Assembly: GCA_024867545.1 (NCBI GenBank)
Contig: JANFNE010000053.1
Coordinates: 248,001 to 312,000 of the forward strand
Direction of reading: 5' to 3'
Source of the DNA: Phytopythium helicoides
Taxonomy: Eukaryota; Oomycota; Peronosporomycetes; Pythiales; Pythiaceae
Length of the DNA stretch: 64,000 nt
The position numbers and the translations under genes were made by a program. This document shows positions 59,699 to 64,000 of the stretch, piece after piece. Each line of letters opens with the position of its first letter. Position 1 is the stretch's first letter. Under the pieces are notes generated by a model that worked only from the letters and a program-made list of their open reading frames with translations, had not been told where the DNA came from and ran no database searches.

Positions 59699-62036
59699 CT
59701 ATTCCAACAAGATCGATCCGAACGGGTATTCACCAGTGTTGAGCGTGAACGTGGCACACAGTGGATTCTCCGCTGTCGCCGTCGAGTTGTAGACATCGCA
59801 GGTCTGTCTCCGGCTTGATGGCAATGACGTAGTTTGCGTCCTTAGCCACCTTCTTGAAACCCTGACCGATTTGCGGGTAAAGCACACTCCAGTCGTCGGC
59901 AGTGAGTGTGAAGGTGACCGTCGTAGACTCGCCAGCCTCGAGATAGATCTTGGAGAACTTCTTGAGCTCCTTCACCTTCGGCTCGAAATACGAGCGGTAC
60001 GGCTGAGTCAGGAAAAGCATGACTGTCTCCTTGCCAGCTACGCTGCCAGAGTTCGTGACGTCGACCGAGACGTCAATTGAATCGGAGCTGGAAGTGAACG
60101 TTTGATGTGCTTAGCGTCACGGCGGAGTAATTGAAGGTGGTGTAGCTCAAGCCAGCGCCAAAATCCCATTGCATCTTGCAGTTTGTCGAGTCTGCACAAA
60201 GCGTAGCAACGTTGTGGTTGTATGGGATGTTAACGTTGGCCGGGTCCTTCGGGTAGGTGATTGGGAGGCGGCGGCTCGGGTTCACTTGGCCGTAGATGAT
60301 CTCCGCGATTGCTTGGCCGCCGTGCTCGCACGGAAGCATGGCGTAGACCACAACATGGACGCTTGCTGGAAGAGTACCAAGTAGCCTCGGTCGCCCTTGG
60401 GCTAAGCACCCAGACGACATTCGTACCAGTTGACGCAAGCTCCGTGATGCACTCGACTTGGCCAACCGCAATTGCCAGATCGTTCAAGTCACCAATTTTC
60501 TACTGTATACTGACCGCTCGCCTGCTACCACGACGGTGTACTCAGCATTTGAAGCGTATTGCTTCGCGAGTGTGAGGTTCGCTTCCGTAAAGGTACTGTT
60601 CACGTCGAGTCCGTTAAAATAGTTTACACTCGACCCAGCAATTGCAGGTCATCCCCTCCAGCACCGAAGTTCCGTTGGGGAAAAGACTGTTGCCTGTGAC
60701 ACCTTGCTGATGAAAGGTCCATCCACCACACTGTGCTCCAATATCGTCCGCATTGAAACCCGTGAGGAAGACAGACGCTGACGGCGAAAGTGGTAGCGTG
60801 CTGCCATTGTTCTGGAGCAGCACGATGGACTCTTGGGCAACTTGCAGCGACGTAGCAGGTGTCGTTGGTATTGCGAACCAGGTCTACAAACTCGGCTCCT
60901 GGCACTGGGTTGTCGAAGAGTCCAAGCTCAAGCTTTAGTTTGATGATGCACTGAGCAGATTCTTGAAGCCGACTGAGCAGCGATGGATCATTCTCAAGCG
61001 CCTGCTTGCCATACACAATCATGTCGGTAGAATATCCCATGCTCATGTCGACAGAAGAGCGCTCAAGTACAAAGCGGAACGCGTCTGCCAGGTCTCGAGA
61101 GGTGCGATGCAAGGTGTTGGTGCTCTGAAACTCGAGCATATCGGATACAGTAAGTCCGCGAAATCCCATATCATCCCGGAGCAACTTCTTGAGGAGTTTC
61201 GGGTTCATCACATTTGGGATGCCGTTTGTCGAAGAGTAGCTCTCCATGACGGTCATTCGCACCAGCGTCCATAGCAGCCAAGTAGGGCTTCAAGAACTCA
61301 TTAAGTAGCTCAAAGTCCGTGATCGTCACCGCATCCTTGTCATGGCCCGTTGGTGTCTTGGAATACGAGATGAAATGCTTCATACAGGCCGCTGTGACGT
61401 TGTTGGACTGCATCCCACGGATCACTGCGTTACCCATCGTGGCGACAAGAAGAGGGTCTTCACCGAAAGTTTCGTACACCCGGGGCCACAGCTGGCTGCG
61501 CGAGATGTCGAGGATCGGCCCAAAAATCCACGGAACGCCAGCAGCAGCCGTGTCCTGAGCAGTGATGCATCCCACCTCATACGCCAAGTCGGGTTGAACG
61601 TAGCACCAGTGTTGATCTGATGAGGAAAGAGAGTCGCACCAATCATCGAGTTGGCGCCATTGACACTGTCGATGCCGTAGAGCATAGGGATCCCATTCTC
61701 TTCCATGTTCACAGATTGTAACTCCGCAATAAACTCTCTCCACTCGGTCACGGTCCATCCTTCCTTTCCACCAATTGCTGCCGTTGCGAATAGAGTGAGG
61801 AGGTACGACCCGATGCCGAGTTGGGCAAAGGTACGGGCGCTCTCCTCGTTGAGCTCAGTCTGGGTCGACTGGTCCAGAATAGTGTTCACAATGAACTGCG
61901 TCATTTGGCCTAGGACTTGATCGGTTGTCATGTTGGCGACAATGGCTGCAGCCTTTGCGTCAAGGTCTTCGGCACGAGTAGTGGAGAAGAATGTGGCGGC
62001 AATAGCAGCCAATGTACTTGCAACCGAGATCTTCAT
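59699..62036 (-). pseudogene. GH3 family beta-glucosidase, multiple frameshifts
   Basis: From ATG 62036 with signal peptide (MKISVASTLAAIAATFF) the GH3 fold is readable in pieces: YGIDSVNGAN and GATLFPHQ, then (shifted near 61598) GVPWIFGPILDISR and AACMKHFISYS, then (shifted near 61262) GFRGLTVSDMLEF with the Asp that serves as nucleophile in GH3, then QNNGSTLPLS, then YNHNVATLC and DFGAGLSYTTF, and a fibronectin-III-like end (KIYLEAGESTTVTFTLTADDWS). At least five frame changes are needed, too many for sequencing error alone. Family members release glucose from cello-oligosaccharides or glycosides in the wall or apoplast. Expected length is about 740 residues. The promoter is still recognisable. 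Confidence 0.8.
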
Positions 62037-62072
62037 GGTGGTCTTCGTCAACTTGGGTCCGGAGCTTGGGGA

Positions 62073-62088
62073 AAATTGAAGAATGAAC
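62073..62088 (-). promoter_or_regulatory. Inr+FPR core promoter of the GH3 gene
   Basis: On the minus strand GTTCATTCTTCAATTT matches GCTCATTYYNCAWTTT at 15 of 16 positions, 37 bp before the ATG at 62036. It is the best core promoter in the window, although the gene behind it is broken. Confidence 0.75.
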
Positions 62089-62149
62089 AGCAGGAACAAT
62101 GGTCAAAAGCTACAGAGCTGGCGGCTGGTATGGTCGCAGCTAGGGCTGC

Positions 62150-64000
62150 TTGACAGTTAGAGCACCAGGGCACGAAGGTGATTGACCTGTTCTTAGTCTT
62201 TCGAGCCTACATGAAGTGTACTGCTGGAATGGATGCCAATACCTCTCTGCCACTACTGCCTCCGTTGTCATCGTCATCGTCATCATCCTCACCATCGTCA
62301 CCTCTGTTGTCGTCGTCATCATCTTCACCCTCGTCAGCGTCATTGTAGTTCCCCTCGCCTTCCTACTACCATAGAGGCGTCAAAATATCTCATTGAGAAC
62401 TTGCATTTTGTTGAAAACCTACCATTGTCCAATCGCCAGCGATGAAGTCGAAAGAGTTCTGACTGCTATCTATCTGTGCGTTTAGTGTATTGTGCCGGGA
62501 ATCTTGTAGACGTTAAAACTCTTCAACACACAGCAGTGAGTGGACATCAAAACACCTCGCAAATGTTTTTCTATTTGAGTTTGAGGTGGTGGCATGCAGT
62601 TTGCATGCTGACCGATGACCTATTCATGGTATTGGACTGATCTTGTTATCATGTTGTGTCGAATGACAAGGAGCCGCTTCAACACCTCCGGCAGCATGCG
62701 ATGTGATGTGAGCTTCACAGATCTACACGATTTTGATGGGAAAGATAACAAAGAATTTAGACCACCATGGGGGTCATGGGCGACAACTGTGGTGCAATTG
62801 ACTCGCACAGATGCAAACATAGCACGATGTTGGGCAGAAAGCTACCACAACGGCCTCTTTTGCATTGATGAACATTTAAATTGGTCGATATCCGGTTTCC
62901 AGGCAACGATTTGACAGTTCGGCTCTACTGGATTTCTCGCAAACCTGAGGTTGCCTCTGATGTCGCCACTATACAAATGATAAGTCAGAAGGAGGGATGA
63001 CCAACAACTCCGCATGGCTACATTTCCTCCACCAGGTCGAAGTGCTCGAGTCAATGCAGAGCAATCAATGCAGAGTGTAGCAACCTCGACGCAGCAGACA
63101 ACTCAGTCGGCTTAACACTTCCGAATTCGCTTCGACCAACACAACCAGACCAGTCAACAACTTGAAGCTTCAACCATGCTTGCTGGCGGAGGAGAATCCT
63201 CGTCCCGTGGGACATTCCTAGCACCGCTCCGAGCGGGTACATCTGTGGCTGGCAGTGAACTCGCCACATTCAAAACAGCAGAAGACCGACCCGCGAACTG
63301 ACGCAGGTGACGTGGAGACAGTCGCAGCGGCGCCTTGTTCGACGGGTCTCGTAGCACCAATGACCACACTCGGGTTCAGCACTTCGACGATGGCAGCTTC
63401 AGCCTACACCCCGATGATTGGAGCGATCAACAACGAACAAGTCGAAGAAGCGAGACGAGAGTTCGAGCGCCGAGTCAAAGCTGGGGAGCTCGATGTCCGC
63501 GTCACGATGGCAGAGAAGGTTCCAGTTGAAGACTGGGAAGCTGCTGACATCTACATCTCTGGCCTTCGCCTCGACTACGTGTTCTCTGCGGACGGCGCGC
63601 TCGTCGACGTGGAGATCTTTGACGCTGAAAGTGCTATGCACAGTGCTGTTGTACAACGAATCGCGTTTCATCTTGGAAACTACTTGGACTCTTTGAGCCT
63701 ATCGCCAACACTTCCTAAATGTTGTGGGTTGTGACATTGTTTGGCAACATGGCGGAAGAACCTTCAAGAGAACCCCAGATACTGGCATCCACTATGAGGC
63801 AGGAGGGATTATTGAACCTCGCTTCGTTGTGGAAGTGGTGGTTCATAGCCCTCGCACGTTGGGTGAAGCTCAGCACCGATGTCGCGAATATTTCATCGGA
63901 CAGAATGGAGTCAGGACCGTGCTCCTGCTCATGTTCCTTGGCTTTGACAGGATCGACAGAAGCAAAGCTGCTGCGGTGGCCATTCTCTATCGCCGAGATG
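62150..64000. repeat. Partial, older copy of the duplication unit (copy D)
   Basis: Same order and orientation as unit C: the last codons of a type 2 gene (VFRAYM, then NTSLPLLPPLSSSS, 62190-62290), a spacer with about 0.7 kb deleted, and a type 1 gene. It differs at many positions, so it split earlier than A, B and C. It runs off the window end. Confidence 0.8.
63360..64000 (+). pseudogene. Uma2/PD-(D/E)XK-like protein, type 1, copy D (frameshift, runs off end)
   Basis: Starts MTTLGFSTSTMAASAYTPM like copies A-C. An extra C near 63698 (AGCCTATCG against AGCTATCG) shifts the frame, which then ends at 63734. In the second frame the family continues (DIVWQHGGRTFKRTPDTG, then PRFVVEVVVHSPRTLGEAQ and RRDE) to the window end. 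The region 63720-63810 matches the odd patch of copy C and could be its donor type. Confidence 0.65.

Noticed and set aside
62615..62914. Small plus-strand protein in copy D spacer
   Set aside because: The corresponding spacer in units A to C contains stops in this frame, so it is not conserved as coding sequence.

Overview
The window looks like a nuclear segment of an oomycete, most likely Phytophthora or a close relative. The evidence is compact genes with 60-75 bp GT-AG introns, core promoters resembling the oomycete Inr+FPR element (GCTCATTYYNCAWTTT), and oomycete-type secreted protein families. No rRNA, tRNA, CRISPR array or bacterial operon was seen. Species is not assigned.

Layout. 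(1) 0-13.6 kb is a dense housekeeping block: an MLKL-like pseudokinase, a Trp-Leu repeat protein, a GSGD-repeat membrane protein, a coatomer/adaptor small subunit head-to-head with a WD40 protein, a coiled-coil PHD protein, two tandem four-helix membrane proteins, and ARP6 head-to-head with a double-chromodomain protein. (2) 14.0-16.0 kb holds a Fanzor-type (eukaryotic TnpB-like) RNA-guided nuclease reading frame that is continuous for 626 codons but interrupted by three in-frame TAG codons. (3) 16.3-34.7 kb is a young segmental duplication of a ~5.4 kb unit: two copies in direct tandem and a third inverted. Each unit carries three paralogues of an Uma2/PD-(D/E)XK-like family (type 3 dead, types 1 and 2 mostly open). 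The inverted arms enclose a broken Trp-Leu repeat gene and a tannase fragment. A fourth, older partial copy lies at 62.1-64.0 kb. (4) 35.5-42 kb has an intact hAT transposase gene with its own core promoter, the first gene of the GSGD cluster, and a large unassigned membrane protein. (5) 37.6-55.8 kb is a cluster of nine GSGD/GIN-domain (DUF2807-like) beta-helix membrane proteins in two subclasses, ending in an exact 1255-bp tandem duplication that produces truncated variants. (6) 56-62 kb holds a secreted cysteine-rich protein and two decayed enzymes, an intradiol dioxygenase and a GH3 beta-glucosidase.

The most notable signals are the GSGD surface-protein array (ten members including the one at 2.6-3.9 kb), the Fanzor gene with only TAG interruptions, and the amplified Uma2-like nuclease units. 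In those units a 13-bp inverted repeat separates a type 2 gene body from a start-codon fragment lying in the opposite orientation. Names come from motif recognition by eye; no database search was run.
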